16,073 nt of DNA from contig JAYTQG010000233.1 of the NCBI GenBank assembly GCA_043746815.1, positions 1-16,073 of the forward strand, written 5' to 3'. The DNA comes from JAYTQG01 sp043746815. Lineage in GTDB: Bacteria > Actinomycetota > Thermoleophilia > Miltoncostaeales > Miltoncostaeaceae. The notes under the pieces are model-generated. The model worked only from the letters and a program-made list of their open reading frames with translations, searched no databases and was not told where the DNA came from. Every line of letters starts with the position of its first letter. Position 1 is the first letter of the stretch. Shown one piece after another: positions 1 through 7,593 of this stretch. The translations under genes and the position numbers were made by a program.

Positions 1-204
1 ATCGGTGGACCGAGTGCACGCATCACCGAAGCACGCATTGACGAGCTCGCAACACTGGTGATGCACGCCGCGAAGGGACTGTCGCGCCGAATGGGCGCCG
101 AGCAGGCCGGAGCGTTCGTGCATCCACAGTTTCGCGTGCGAACGACCTCACCCAGTAGTACCCCAAGTGCCCGAATGGCCGCCGCAGCATCGGTCGGCAC
201 CTAA
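1..204 (+). CDS. IclR-family transcriptional regulator, C-terminal fragment (5' end outside window)
   Basis: Frame 1 is open from the first base to TAA at 202-204 and gives 67 residues. The beginning (GGPSARITEARIDELA, then a helix ending LSRRMGA) resembles the end of the IclR effector-binding domain, where a 'sGPxxRlt' segment leads into a last amphipathic helix. The family binds DNA through an N-terminal winged helix-turn-helix and often controls catabolic genes; that half would lie upstream of this window. A Ser/Thr/Ala-rich tail of about 30 residues follows the last helix and is longer than usual. The aminotransferase starts 24 nt downstream on the same strand, so co-transcription is plausible. 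The call rests on a short match and is moderately confident. Confidence 0.6.
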   Translation: MGGPSARITEARIDELATLVMHAAKGLSRRMGAEQAGAFVHPQFRVRTTSPSSTPSARMAAAASVGT

Positions 205-228
205 CCCAGCAAGGAGAGCACCACCACA

Positions 229-1416
229 ATGGCGACCACTGACTTCCGGATTCCACTTTCGAGCCGGACTTCCCATTTCGTTTTGCCCAAACAGTGGGCA
301 TCGATGCGCAAGGCTGAGGCACTTGAGCGCGACACCGGGGTGAAGGTCCTTCACTTCGAAAAAGGCGACTTTCAAGGCGAAGAGTTCCGTCCCGCCCCGC
401 ACATCGATGAGGCGTGCGCGAAGGCCATTCGCGACGGACACACCCGCTACGTGCCCGGCCCCGGGCTCCCGGAGCTCCGCGACGCGGTCGCCGAGGAGGT
501 CACCTCACGTGGCCGTAAGACCGAGCGCAACGAGGTCCTGATCACCATGGGCGCCAAACACGCCCTGACCCAGGCCCTCCTGACGCTCGTTGACCAGGGT
601 GATGAGGTCATCTTTCCAAACCCCGGCTACCCCCCGGATGAGTTTTGGATTTCCTACGCCGGCGGCAAGGTCGTCTACGCACCGCTCGTCGCGCCGGACT
701 TCCACTTTGATCTGGATTCGCTGGAAGCACTGATGAACACGAAAACCAAGCTCCTCATCATCAACTCCCCCCAGCGACCGAACGGCATGGTCGTCAAGCA
801 GCTGCCAGAGATCGCGGAGATGTGCCAGCGCCACAACGTAATGGTGCTGACCGATGAGATCTTCAGCCACATGGTCTACTCGAACAGCGCACACACCTCC
901 ATCTCGGACCTCCCCGACATGGCGGACCGCTCGGTGCTTGTCGATACGTTCTCAAAGACCTACGTGATGACCGGCTACCGGGTCGGGTGGTCTGTCGCGA
1001 ACAGCGAGCTGACCACGAGCATGGACATCTTTCAGCAGAACTCGGTCACGAACGTCCCTGCGTTTGTCCAGTACGCAGCGCTTGCCGCGATTACCGGGCC
1101 ACAGGAGCACGTCATCGAGCGCACGAAACTGCTTGAGCGTAAGCGCGACATGGTCGTCGCCGCCTTCAACAAGATCGACGGGATTCACTGCCCGAGCCCG
1201 GACGGGTCGTTTTATGTGTTCCCCGACATCCGCGGCACGGGCCTGACCGCCCAGCAGTTCGCCGACTACATGGTCGAAAACCACCAGGTGGGCGTTGTCG
1301 CCGGTTCCGCCTTCGGCGACCAGGGTGAGGGTCACATCCGGTTCACCTACGCGTGCCCGGATGAACAGCTCGAAGAGGGTATTGCCCGCATCGCCACAGG
1401 GGTTGGAAACCTCTAA
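229..1416 (+). CDS. PLP-dependent class I/II aminotransferase
   Basis: The 395-residue protein has the full fold-type I aminotransferase motif set: YVPGPGLPELR near residue 74, the cofactor-phosphate segment GAK at 108-110, NPGYP at 121-125, N179 in INSPQRPNG, D209 in LTDEIF, the Schiff-base lysine K243 in FSKTYVMTGYRVGW, and carboxylate-binding R371 in IRFTY. Such enzymes transfer an amino group between an amino acid and a 2-oxo acid in the cytosol. The amino donor cannot be told from sequence. The usual Tyr of the DEx(Y) segment is Phe212 here (DEIF). The length is typical of the aspartate aminotransferase-like group. AAGGAG at 211-216 lies 12 nt before the ATG. A hairpin follows at 1434-1463. 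The IclR-type gene just upstream may regulate it (inference). Confidence 0.93.
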   Translation: MATTDFRIPLSSRTSHFVLPKQWASMRKAEALERDTGVKVLHFEKGDFQGEEFRPAPHIDEACAKAIRDGHTRYVPGPGLPELRDAVAEEVTSRGRKTERNEVLITMGAKHALTQALLTLVDQGDEVIFPNPGYPPDEFWISYAGGKVVYAPLVAPDFHFDLDSLEALMNTKTKLLIINSPQRPNGMVVKQLPEIAEMCQRHNVMVLTDEIFSHMVYSNSAHTSISDLPDMADRSVLVDTFSKTYVMTGYRVGWSVANSELTTSMDIFQQNSVTNVPAFVQYAALAAITGPQEHVIERTKLLERKRDMVVAAFNKIDGIHCPSPDGSFYVFPDIRGTGLTAQQFADYMVENHQVGVVAGSAFGDQGEGHIRFTYACPDEQLEEGIARIATGVGNL

Positions 1417-1433
1417 GGCGCGAAATGAAGGAC

Positions 1434-1463
1434 GCTGGGCCCACCCACTCGGGCGGGCCCAGC
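1434..1463 (+). terminator. Hairpin after the aminotransferase gene, possible terminator
   Basis: A perfect 9-bp inverted repeat, GCTGGGCCC at 1434-1442 and GGGCCCAGC at 1455-1463, encloses a 12-nt loop that can add a short CCC/GGG pairing. It begins 18 nt after the aminotransferase stop. No T-run follows, as is common in GC-rich genomes, so it may act as a terminator, an attenuator or an RNA-stabilising hairpin. Confidence 0.6.
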
Positions 1464-1508
1464 AGCTTCACTCCATTAGTCTTCTGCGGACTTTGCGCTA
1501 ACGACTTC

Positions 1509-1514
1509 GAGGAG
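1509..1514 (+). promoter_or_regulatory. Ribosome binding site that sets the MaoC start
   Basis: GAGGAG lies 6 nt before the GTG at 1521. The same frame is open further upstream from an ATG at 1425, but that extension would run through the hairpin at 1434-1463 and has no family similarity. This site therefore decides the start in favour of GTG 1521. Confidence 0.75.
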
Positions 1515-1520
1515 ATCTGC

Positions 1521-1976
1521 GTGGCTGAGCGTTTGCTGTGGGAAGACTTGACCGAGGGTGATGAGGCCATTTCGGCTGCGCGTACGGTCACCGAGACCGA
1601 CGTCATCAATTTTTGTGGCATCTCCGGTGACTTCAACTGGTTTCACACCGACATTGAAGCCGCGAAGGCCTCTGTGTTCGGCGAGCGTGTCGCGCATGGG
1701 ATGCTCGTGACCTCGATCGCAACGGGGTTGCAGGTCGAGAAGATGGAGCCAAAGATCGCCACGGCGGCGTTCATGGGACTGAACAAATGGCAGTTCCGCG
1801 GTGCCGTGAAGTTCGGTGACACCATCCGCGTGAAGCGGACGATCGGTGAGAAGACCGAGCACCCGAAGACCGACGCAACCGGCTTTGTGATCTACGAGGT
1901 TGAGGTTCTGAACCAGCGTGACGAGGTGGTTCAAAAAGGTCAGTGGAACATGCTGATCACCCGCCGCAAGGCGTAG
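1521..1976 (+). CDS. MaoC-family (hotdog-fold) enoyl-CoA hydratase/dehydratase
   Basis: The 151-residue protein is a single hotdog domain of usual MaoC length. It carries the hydratase-2 signature SGDFNWFHTD at 35-44, with the expected catalytic D37 and H42 and with N39. The family norm is D-x-N-P-x-H, so Trp40 replaces the usual Pro. A second typical segment, ERVAHGML, follows. Family members hydrate trans-2-enoyl-CoA to (R)-3-hydroxyacyl-CoA or do related dehydrations in the cytosol. The GTG start is chosen from the GAGGAG six bases upstream and from where similarity begins. It sits between two hairpins, 1434-1463 and 2004-2027, so it may be a single-gene transcript. It could supply the hydration step for the acyl-CoA dehydrogenase at 5578-6720 (inference). 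The exact substrate is unknown. Confidence 0.9.
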   Translation: MAERLLWEDLTEGDEAISAARTVTETDVINFCGISGDFNWFHTDIEAAKASVFGERVAHGMLVTSIATGLQVEKMEPKIATAAFMGLNKWQFRGAVKFGDTIRVKRTIGEKTEHPKTDATGFVIYEVEVLNQRDEVVQKGQWNMLITRRKA

Positions 1977-2003
1977 TTGTTGGCGCATGTTGGTTGACGC
2001 AGG

Positions 2004-2027
2004 ACGGGGCGCTTTCGGGCGCCCCGT
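2004..2027. terminator. Strong hairpin between convergent genes, likely bidirectional terminator
   Basis: ACGGGGCGC at 2004-2012 and GCGCCCCGT at 2019-2027 form a perfect 9-bp GC-rich stem with the 6-nt loop TTTCGG. It lies 27 nt after the MaoC stop and 51 nt beyond the stop of the opposing HD-GYP gene, where it could end transcription from both sides. No T-tract is present on either strand. Confidence 0.75.
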
Positions 2028-2078
2028 TGCGCGTTCAGGGGCCACTACCTCCGGGGTGCCAGCGCCAAGAAGCGTGAC

Positions 2079-3386
2079 CTAACTGAGGATCAGCACCGTA
2101 GGGGACGTCTCGAGGTGGTTACCCTCGGGCGCTGGCTGGGCGTCGAGCACGTCGACGAGCAACCGGACGACGAGCGGATCAAACTGCTGGCCTGCTTCGC
2201 GCTTGAGTTCCGCGATGGCATTTGCACGGCTCATTGCGCGTCGATATGAACGGTCGGTTGTCATGGCGCTATAGGCATCACAGCAGGTGATAATTCGCGC
2301 CTCGATGGGGATCTGCTCGCCCCAGAGGCCATCGGGGTAGCCGCGTCCGTTGTAGTGCTCGTGGGAGGCACGAACGACGGTCCCGACCTTGCCGAGCGCG
2401 CCGCCGACGCGGTCGAGCAGACGTTGGCCTTCGATCGTATGGCGCTTCATGATTTCCCACTCGGCGTTGTCCAAGGGCCCGGCCTTGTCGATGATTTCTT
2501 TGGGAACGGCAATCTTCCCAACGTCGTGCAACAGGGCACCGAACTCGACCATTCGGCGCGCTTCGTCATCGAGGTTCATTCGCTCGGCGACCGCGAGGGA
2601 GAGATCGACGACTTCTTTGCTGTGACTTCCCGTATAGGCGTGGTCGGCCTCGACCACATCGCCGAGGAGCATTGCGGTGCCGCGGTAGGCGCTCGAGAGC
2701 TCAGTTGCGGCTTCGATCCTCCCGTGGCGGTCCTGCGCGAAGAGGGCGAATAGCGCGAACAGCGGAACGACGAGAACGATGACATAGGGCGAATGTCCCG
2801 TCACGGCGACCGCGACCAACATTCCCACCAGAGACAGACACACATCGACCAGGTGCGACCAGTTCAACAGGAGTCCACGCCACGGTGCAACGACCCCGCG
2901 TGCCATCCACTCGAAGCCTGCGTAGGCACCGGTGTTGAGGAGAATCTGTCCGAGAACCGCGACGGTGTAGATCCACCAGTCGCCAAGACGCGGTGCGCCA
3001 GCGCTGGTAAACGCGAAGATTGCAGCAGGAGCCAGACAGTAGAGGGAGTCGTTCAGCGCCACCACAGCGTCGATGGGACGGCGTATGCGGTGGCCAGCAT
3101 TCGAGACCAGGAATCCGGCGGCAACGGCGAGCGGGACGACAGCGGCCGGCAAGAGGAAGAGCATCGGCACGAAGACGATCTGTGTCGGATCGGTCCAAAA
3201 GTTTGCGACCGGGAACGACACCCGACCTGCAACCGCGTAGCACCCCACCGCAAGAAGCGCGTTGGTCCACGAGAACGGTTGGTTCCAACTGGTCGCCCCG
3301 ATGAGCAGCGCGGTCAGCGCGACAAACAGCAAACCGCCGAACCATTGGGCTCTCAGCGCACGCTGATCTTCAGTCGTGACACTCAC
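2079..3386 (-). CDS. Membrane-anchored HD-GYP domain phosphodiesterase
   Basis: The 435-residue protein has an N-terminal half with about seven hydrophobic segments (roughly residues 15-31, 42-57, 70-92, 108-128, 138-158, 178-195 and 201-217), then an HD-GYP domain from about 230 to 415. Visible metal-site and signature residues are H255, H287-D288 in LLHDVGKI, K291, H316, H342, the GYP triplet 349-351 in NGRGYPDG, and D370. HD-GYP proteins hydrolyse cyclic di-GMP or related cyclic dinucleotides on the cytoplasmic side; the membrane half probably senses a signal. No GGDEF domain or response-regulator partner is nearby. The start is uncertain: AAGG directly abuts the GTG at 3386 and an in-frame stop lies two codons upstream. 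The hairpin at 2004-2027 lies past its 3' end. Confidence 0.92.
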   Translation of the reverse strand: MSVTTEDQRALRAQWFGGLLFVALTALLIGATSWNQPFSWTNALLAVGCYAVAGRVSFPVANFWTDPTQIVFVPMLFLLPAAVVPLAVAAGFLVSNAGHRIRRPIDAVVALNDSLYCLAPAAIFAFTSAGAPRLGDWWIYTVAVLGQILLNTGAYAGFEWMARGVVAPWRGLLLNWSHLVDVCLSLVGMLVAVAVTGHSPYVIVLVVPLFALFALFAQDRHGRIEAATELSSAYRGTAMLLGDVVEADHAYTGSHSKEVVDLSLAVAERMNLDDEARRMVEFGALLHDVGKIAVPKEIIDKAGPLDNAEWEIMKRHTIEGQRLLDRVGGALGKVGTVVRASHEHYNGRGYPDGLWGEQIPIEARIITCCDAYSAMTTDRSYRRAMSRANAIAELKREAGQQFDPLVVRLLVDVLDAQPAPEGNHLETSPTVLILS

Positions 3387-3443
3387 CCTTCAAACATCGA
3401 CATCCGGTCAGGAAGCCTTGAAGTGTTCTGGCGCGACCACTCC

Positions 3444-3461
3444 CGCATCGTGAGTGATGCG
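3444..3461. promoter_or_regulatory. Inverted repeat in the divergent intergenic region, candidate operator
   Basis: CGCATC at 3444-3449 and GATGCG at 3456-3461 form a perfect 6-bp dyad with a 6-nt spacer. It lies in the 174-nt gap between the HD-GYP gene (minus) and the secreted-protein gene (plus). Both promoters should lie in this gap, but I found no convincing -35/-10 pair. The dyad could be a regulator site or chance. Confidence 0.3.
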
Positions 3462-3560
3462 CGTTGGGCCAGCCGTCCTCCACACTCTTCCCACTACCCC
3501 GGACGCACGGGAAGGCGCCCGGACTTCGCAGAGATCCACCCCAGGGAGGCATGGACGGCT

Positions 3561-4217
3561 ATGAGGAGACGATCAACGGTCATCGCGCTAATGGCAGCGG
3601 CAGTAGCGGTGGTACCGGCAACAGTGGCGACGGCGAAAGCCGCGAAGACCACCCAGGTGACGGCTACACAGTCAACCCCATCAACTGCACTCTCACCGGC
3701 GACATCGGCGGCGGGCTGTCCGACTGTCGCAACCGCGCAGGTCTTCAAAGCATTCGGAGACACGGCGAGCTACGCGGCGGTTATCGGCGGCAATATGGAG
3801 ACCTCCGACGGCTGGCTTTTGTACGGATCGAGCTACGTTCTCGGTAACGACTCCTACTTTCTCTCCGCAGCCACTGATCGCTACTCACTGAAACTCCCGA
3901 GTGGCAGCCTGGCCAACGCTCCGTGGCTCTGCACCGGAAGCGCATTCCCGACCGCGCGGTTGATGGTGAAGAACATCGGTGCAGCGTCCGGCACGCTCCG
4001 CGTGGATGCCCAGTACATCGATGCCACGAGCGGGGTGATCGGCAACGTTCACATTGCCGACATCAGCGCCACCAGCGTGTGGTCACCCTCGCCGATTCTG
4101 GCCCTCCCGCTACCCACGGGAGCGGATCAGTACCGACTGAACTTCATGCCCCAGGGCACCGGCGCAAGCTTCCAGATTGACGACCTGTTCGTCGACCCGA
4201 TGCGTACCTTGAAGTAA
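3561..4217 (+). CDS. Secreted small protein of unknown function
   Basis: The 218-residue protein starts with a clear Sec-type signal peptide: basic MRRR, a hydrophobic stretch to about residue 23, and a likely cleavage near ATAKA (about 27). A Thr/Ser/Ala-rich linker runs to about 50. The mature domain begins near C53 and shows short beta-strand-like segments, Trp-rich spots and a final FQIDDLFVDP motif. C53 and C124 could form a disulfide. The domain layout and the ending resemble a group of exported hypothetical proteins I recall as common in Thermoleophilia; a carbohydrate-binding-like beta-sandwich is possible but not shown. ATG 3561 is chosen because the signal peptide begins there and AGGGAGG lies at 3543-3549. 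The frame is open far upstream, but that part only mirrors the HD-GYP gene. Its 3' end faces the next gene with a 23-nt gap. Confidence 0.8.
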   Translation: MRRRSTVIALMAAAVAVVPATVATAKAAKTTQVTATQSTPSTALSPATSAAGCPTVATAQVFKAFGDTASYAAVIGGNMETSDGWLLYGSSYVLGNDSYFLSAATDRYSLKLPSGSLANAPWLCTGSAFPTARLMVKNIGAASGTLRVDAQYIDATSGVIGNVHIADISATSVWSPSPILALPLPTGADQYRLNFMPQGTGASFQIDDLFVDPMRTLK

Positions 4218-4240
4218 CCAGCTGCGAGACCCCGATGAGG

Positions 4241-5581
4241 CTAGCGGCGCGGCGGCTTGCCGTGCGCGTCGCAGCTCTCCGGATGCCAGCGGCTGAAGTG
4301 CTCGTGGTGCTGGGCAGTTGCGGTACCAGGAGGGTAGTGCTCGGCGTAGAAGTCCAGGTCGATGTGTTGCGCCTGGGCACACAGGCGTTGGTACATCGGA
4401 TCAATGTGCGCGGGGAAGCGTCCGTAGGTTTCATGCACGTAGGTGCAGTAGTCCTTCACAATCGCGATCGTGTCGGCATCGGGCCGCTCAATGTGCTGGA
4501 TGATCTTCTCGGGCTCACGGTACGCCTTGGGCCTGTCCGAACCGTACTGGGACCACTTGGCTTCCAGAAACGCGTCGACAGCCTCACTCATGTCTGAGTA
4601 GTAGGGCGGGACGAAGGCTTGGTAGATGCCGTCGCGTCCAACGGGAACGCTCGGGCCGCGCTTGGCGTCAGCGAAGGTGAAGCCAAGTCCGGGGACGTCC
4701 ACTCCACCAAGCACAAAGCGGGCGATGAATCCGGTGTAGGTCCAGCCACCAAGGCCAAGGCATTGGAGCGCGAAGTTGATGTTCTGGCAGATGAATGCCT
4801 GCTCCACGACCTGCATCGACAAGACCCGCTGCTCAATCTCAACGAGGCCCATCTGCCGCGACGCATCAATCCGGCCGGAGTCGATCCACTTTTGGAGACC
4901 AGCTGGTTTGTAGTCGGCCTGCTCGTCGACCAGACAGAAGCGGTACTCGGGCGAAAAGTAGATGAACAACAGGTTGATGTACTCGAGCGTCATGTTCGAG
5001 ACCGGAAGGAACAGGGAGGTACCCGGCTTGTTCGCGTTCCAGTGGTTGAAGACAAAGAGGCCCGGCAGGCCCGTCGGGAGCTCCGCCCGCTTCGGAGACA
5101 GCTCCACCTTCGCGCGGCGTGTCATTTCCAGGATCACGTCGATCTGAGCGTCTTGCGACTTCCCGGCAATCGTGGAGAGCTCACCGGGCTCCGGCATGAG
5201 GTTCCACATGTCCAGGAAGTAGGTGCCATCGTCGTTCGTGAAAAAGAGTTCGGTGCCATGGTTGGAACATGAACTCGGCCACGTCCGGGCCGTCCACTGA
5301 ACCATGGCATCCGCCCCTTGCGTGGGGTCGATGTCACCCAGGTTTAGACCTGACAGGCCCGTTCCAGCCATGAGGAGCAACGCTTCTTCAAGCTCGGTCA
5401 GCGGGACCGGGACGTAGGGGCTCGCGTAGGACAGGGGACCCGTTTCGATCTCCATGCCTAGGCCCATCCGACGACTCTTGCGGTCAAACACCGCATTGAA
5501 GTACGGGTAGGAAAGCGCATCCGCCAGCCCTGCCGGATGCCCGGCAAGGACGGCTTCCGGGCTGACTGGCGGGGGGTTCAT
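4241..5581 (-). CDS. Uncharacterised 446-aa protein coupled to an acyl-CoA dehydrogenase
   Basis: I do not recognise this protein. It has no signal peptide and no clear membrane segments, so it is probably cytosolic. Two stretches weakly recall the nitroreductase fold: LLLMAGTGLSGLNLG at about 68-82 (compare the AAxxAPSGxNxQP segment) and QAFICQNINFALQCLGLGG at 261-279 (compare QNLLLAAxxLGLG). The usual RRSxRxF start of that family is absent and the protein is about twice the normal length, so this is only a fold hint. The C-terminus is rich in His (H425, H426, H428, H433, H440, plus C437), which might bind metal. Its ATG overlaps the acyl-CoA dehydrogenase stop by 4 nt (ATGA at 5578-5581), showing translational coupling. 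A shared substrate pathway is likely (inference). Confidence 0.85.
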   Translation of the reverse strand: MNPPPVSPEAVLAGHPAGLADALSYPYFNAVFDRKSRRMGLGMEIETGPLSYASPYVPVPLTELEEALLLMAGTGLSGLNLGDIDPTQGADAMVQWTARTWPSSCSNHGTELFFTNDDGTYFLDMWNLMPEPGELSTIAGKSQDAQIDVILEMTRRAKVELSPKRAELPTGLPGLFVFNHWNANKPGTSLFLPVSNMTLEYINLLFIYFSPEYRFCLVDEQADYKPAGLQKWIDSGRIDASRQMGLVEIEQRVLSMQVVEQAFICQNINFALQCLGLGGWTYTGFIARFVLGGVDVPGLGFTFADAKRGPSVPVGRDGIYQAFVPPYYSDMSEAVDAFLEAKWSQYGSDRPKAYREPEKIIQHIERPDADTIAIVKDYCTYVHETYGRFPAHIDPMYQRLCAQAQHIDLDFYAEHYPPGTATAQHHEHFSRWHPESCDAHGKPPRR

Positions 5582-6720
5582 AGGCCCATTTCCTTTGCGA
5601 TGATCATCTGCTGGATTTCGCTCGTGCCCTCGGTAATCGAGGCGAGCTTGGCGTCACGGAAAAACCGCTCCACCGGGTATTCGATGATGTAACCGTACCC
5701 GCCGTGGATTTGGACGGCCTCGCGGGTAACGTATTCCGCGACCTCAGCGGAGAAGTACTTGGCCATGGAGGCCTCCTTCACACAGGGCTGACCGGTCTCG
5801 TAGAGCCAGGCGGCCTTGTAGGCGAGGGTCTTCGCTGCCTCAACACGCATGGCCATATCGGCCAACTTGAAGCGGATGACCTGGTGCTTGGCGATGCTCT
5901 TACCGAAGGTCTCGCGCTCGCCTGCGTACTTCACTGCGGCGTCCAGCGCGGCCTCGGCGATCGCGGCAGATTTCACGCCGTGACTGACGCGCCCGGTGAT
6001 GAGCGCGCCCATGAGCGCCCCAAACGCGCCCTCTTTTCCACCGAGCATCTGCGACGCGTCGACATAGCAATCTTCAAAGACAAGCTCCGCGGTGTCGGAG
6101 GAGCGGTGACCCATCTTCTCGAGCTTGCGCGTGACCTCAAAACCAGGGGTGTCGCGGTCCACGATGAAGACGCTGATTCCGTCGCCGCGGTTGTCTTTGT
6201 CGGTGTAGGCGGCGACCAGACAGTAGTCGCAGATGGTGCCGTTGGTGATGAAGTTCTTGCGGCCGTTCAGGACGTAGCCGCTGCCTTTCTTGTCCGCCTT
6301 GGTCTGCAGGCCAGCTGCGTCAGAGCCGGTTGCTGGCTCGGTGATGGCATAGGCACCGATGATCTCGCCCGAGATCGACTTCGGCAAATACCGCTCACGC
6401 TGTTCCTCGGTACCGAACTTGTAGATCGGGAACGCCGAGAGGTCGGCGTGTGCGTTCACCGATGCGGTGATCCCAGCGCAAACCTTGGTCATCTCCTCAA
6501 CGAAGATGCACTCGGTGATCTTGCCAAGGTCCAAGCCGCCGTACTGCTCGGAGAAGACAATCCCGAGGAGCCCCAGCTCGCCGAGCTTCGGCATGATCTC
6601 GACGGGGAACTTCTCGTGGCGCTCAGCCTCCTCGACGAGCGGGGCAATCTCCGCTTCAGCGAACTCGCGGACCATCGCGCGGATCTCTTCCTGCTCCTCA
6701 GTAAAGGCAAATGACAGCAA
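5578..6720 (-). CDS. Acyl-CoA dehydrogenase (FAD-dependent)
   Basis: From TTG 6720 the protein has 380 residues, the standard length of the family. It starts with the typical FAFTEEQEEIR segment and carries AYAITEPATGSDAAG (about 124-138, flavin/substrate signature), RETFGKSIAKHQ at 269-280, HGGYGY at 339-344 and ITEGTSEIQ, where E364 matches the catalytic base of the short/medium-chain type. The enzyme oxidises acyl-CoA to trans-2-enoyl-CoA in the cytosol and passes electrons to ETF. The frame is open upstream to 6921, but that part overlaps the divergent SDR gene and has no similarity. GAGGTG at 6725-6730 supports TTG 6720 or the CTG at 6717; there is no ATG near. It is the first gene of a unit with the 446-aa protein (4-nt overlap). 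Confidence 0.95.
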   Translation of the reverse strand: MLSFAFTEEQEEIRAMVREFAEAEIAPLVEEAERHEKFPVEIMPKLGELGLLGIVFSEQYGGLDLGKITECIFVEEMTKVCAGITASVNAHADLSAFPIYKFGTEEQRERYLPKSISGEIIGAYAITEPATGSDAAGLQTKADKKGSGYVLNGRKNFITNGTICDYCLVAAYTDKDNRGDGISVFIVDRDTPGFEVTRKLEKMGHRSSDTAELVFEDCYVDASQMLGGKEGAFGALMGALITGRVSHGVKSAAIAEAALDAAVKYAGERETFGKSIAKHQVIRFKLADMAMRVEAAKTLAYKAAWLYETGQPCVKEASMAKYFSAEVAEYVTREAVQIHGGYGYIIEYPVERFFRDAKLASITEGTSEIQQMIIAKEMGL

Positions 6721-6724
6721 GGGG

Positions 6725-6730
6725 CACCTC
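6725..6730 (-). promoter_or_regulatory. Ribosome binding site for a non-ATG acyl-CoA dehydrogenase start
   Basis: On the minus strand GAGGTG lies 4 nt before TTG (6718-6720) and 7 nt before CTG (6715-6717). Together with the family-typical N-terminus this places the start at one of these two codons. Confidence 0.5.
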
Positions 6731-6790
6731 GGGCTCTTTGGCGTGACAACGGTTACAAGATGTGTGACGAGAAGTTTAGCCGCGCCGCCT

Positions 6791-6799
6791 GAGGAGAGG
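6791..6799 (+). promoter_or_regulatory. Purine-rich ribosome binding site upstream of the SDR gene
   Basis: GAGGAGAGG is a strong Shine-Dalgarno-like run. It is 5 nt from an in-frame TTG (6805), 8 nt from an in-frame GTG (6808) and 26 nt from the ATG (6826) where family similarity begins. It therefore argues for a product six or seven residues longer than the ATG form. Confidence 0.5.
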
Positions 6800-6825
6800 T
6801 CCAATTGGTGGGTAGAGTCCCGTGT

Positions 6826-7584
6826 ATGAGCGACCCTTTTCGTCTGGACAATCGCACCGTGGTCATCACCGGGGCCTCCCGCGGGATTGGCGCTGAGGTC
6901 GCACGGCTTGTTTCCGCTCAAGGCGGCCAGTGCGTGCTTGTTGCCCGCTCCGAGGGTGATCTGAACGCCCTTGGCGAGTCGCTACCGACGCCCTCACGCG
7001 TTGTGGTGGGTGACGTCGGCAAGGAGGGCGTCGCAGAAGCGGCCCTCCTTGCTGCGGAGGAGCTCGGTGGCCTCTGGGCACTGGTCAATAACGCCGGGAT
7101 CAACCCCTACTACCAACCAGCAACCGTAACGACAATGGCACAGTGGCAGGAGGTTCTCACCACGAACCTCTTGGCAGCAGCCAACTTCGCACGCGTCATC
7201 GGTGGACGCCTCGCGGAGTTAGGGGCCGGGCGGATCGTGAACCTCGGATCGATCGCCGGGCTGACTGGCCTTCCGATGATCGCCCCGTACAACGCCACCA
7301 AGGCCGCACTCGATTCGATGGCCAAGACCCTCGCCGTCGAGCTTGGACCCTCAGGTGTGCTCGTGAATTCAGTCGCTCCGGGGACCATTCTGACGGAGAT
7401 GGTCAGCGACATGATGGGGCAAAACCCCGCCCTCGCCGACCGGCTTGTCGCGAAGGCACCACTCGGTCGGATGGGACAGGTGGCCGAGGCGGCCTGGCCG
7501 ATTGTGTTCCTCCTCACCGACGCTGCGAGTTTCATCACCGGTCACGTCCTTGTCGCAGACGGCGGCCGCCTGGCCGCAGGGTAG
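6826..7584 (+). CDS. SDR-family NAD(P)-dependent oxidoreductase (FabG-like)
   Basis: The 252-residue classical short-chain dehydrogenase shows TGASRGIG at 15-22, D63, NNAG at 88-91, N114, S142, and the catalytic pair Y155/K159 in YNATK, with the PGTILTEM segment after it. R41 after the second strand hints at NADP(H) preference. Members interconvert a hydroxyl and a ketone, often on 3-hydroxyacyl thioesters; substrate cannot be read from sequence. The ATG at 6826 gives the common MSDPFRL-type N-terminus, but the best Shine-Dalgarno favours GTG 6808 or TTG 6805. It is divergent from the acyl-CoA dehydrogenase across about 105 nt and is followed 9 nt later by the GMC oxidoreductase gene, so it is likely the first gene of that operon. 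Confidence 0.94.
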   Translation: MSDPFRLDNRTVVITGASRGIGAEVARLVSAQGGQCVLVARSEGDLNALGESLPTPSRVVVGDVGKEGVAEAALLAAEELGGLWALVNNAGINPYYQPATVTTMAQWQEVLTTNLLAAANFARVIGGRLAELGAGRIVNLGSIAGLTGLPMIAPYNATKAALDSMAKTLAVELGPSGVLVNSVAPGTILTEMVSDMMGQNPALADRLVAKAPLGRMGQVAEAAWPIVFLLTDAASFITGHVLVADGGRLAAG

Positions 7585-7593
7585 GCCCACGCC

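Noticed and set aside
1425..1520. N-terminal extension of the MaoC protein
   Set aside because: It contains the hairpin at 1434-1463 and has no similarity. GAGGAG before GTG 1521 fits better.
2793..3560. Long plus-strand open frame upstream of the secreted-protein start
   Set aside because: It is antisense to the HD-GYP gene, has charged low-complexity composition and no family similarity. The signal peptide and ribosome binding site place the start at 3561.
6745..6760. AACGGTT in the divergent acyl-CoA dehydrogenase/SDR gap as a KstR-type operator
   Set aside because: The KstR consensus needs AAC-NN-GTT with flanking T and A. Here the spacer is one base, so the match fails.
6721..6921. N-terminal extension of the acyl-CoA dehydrogenase to an ATG at 6921
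   Set aside because: It would run into the divergent SDR coding region, and family similarity starts at FAFTEEQ just after 6720.
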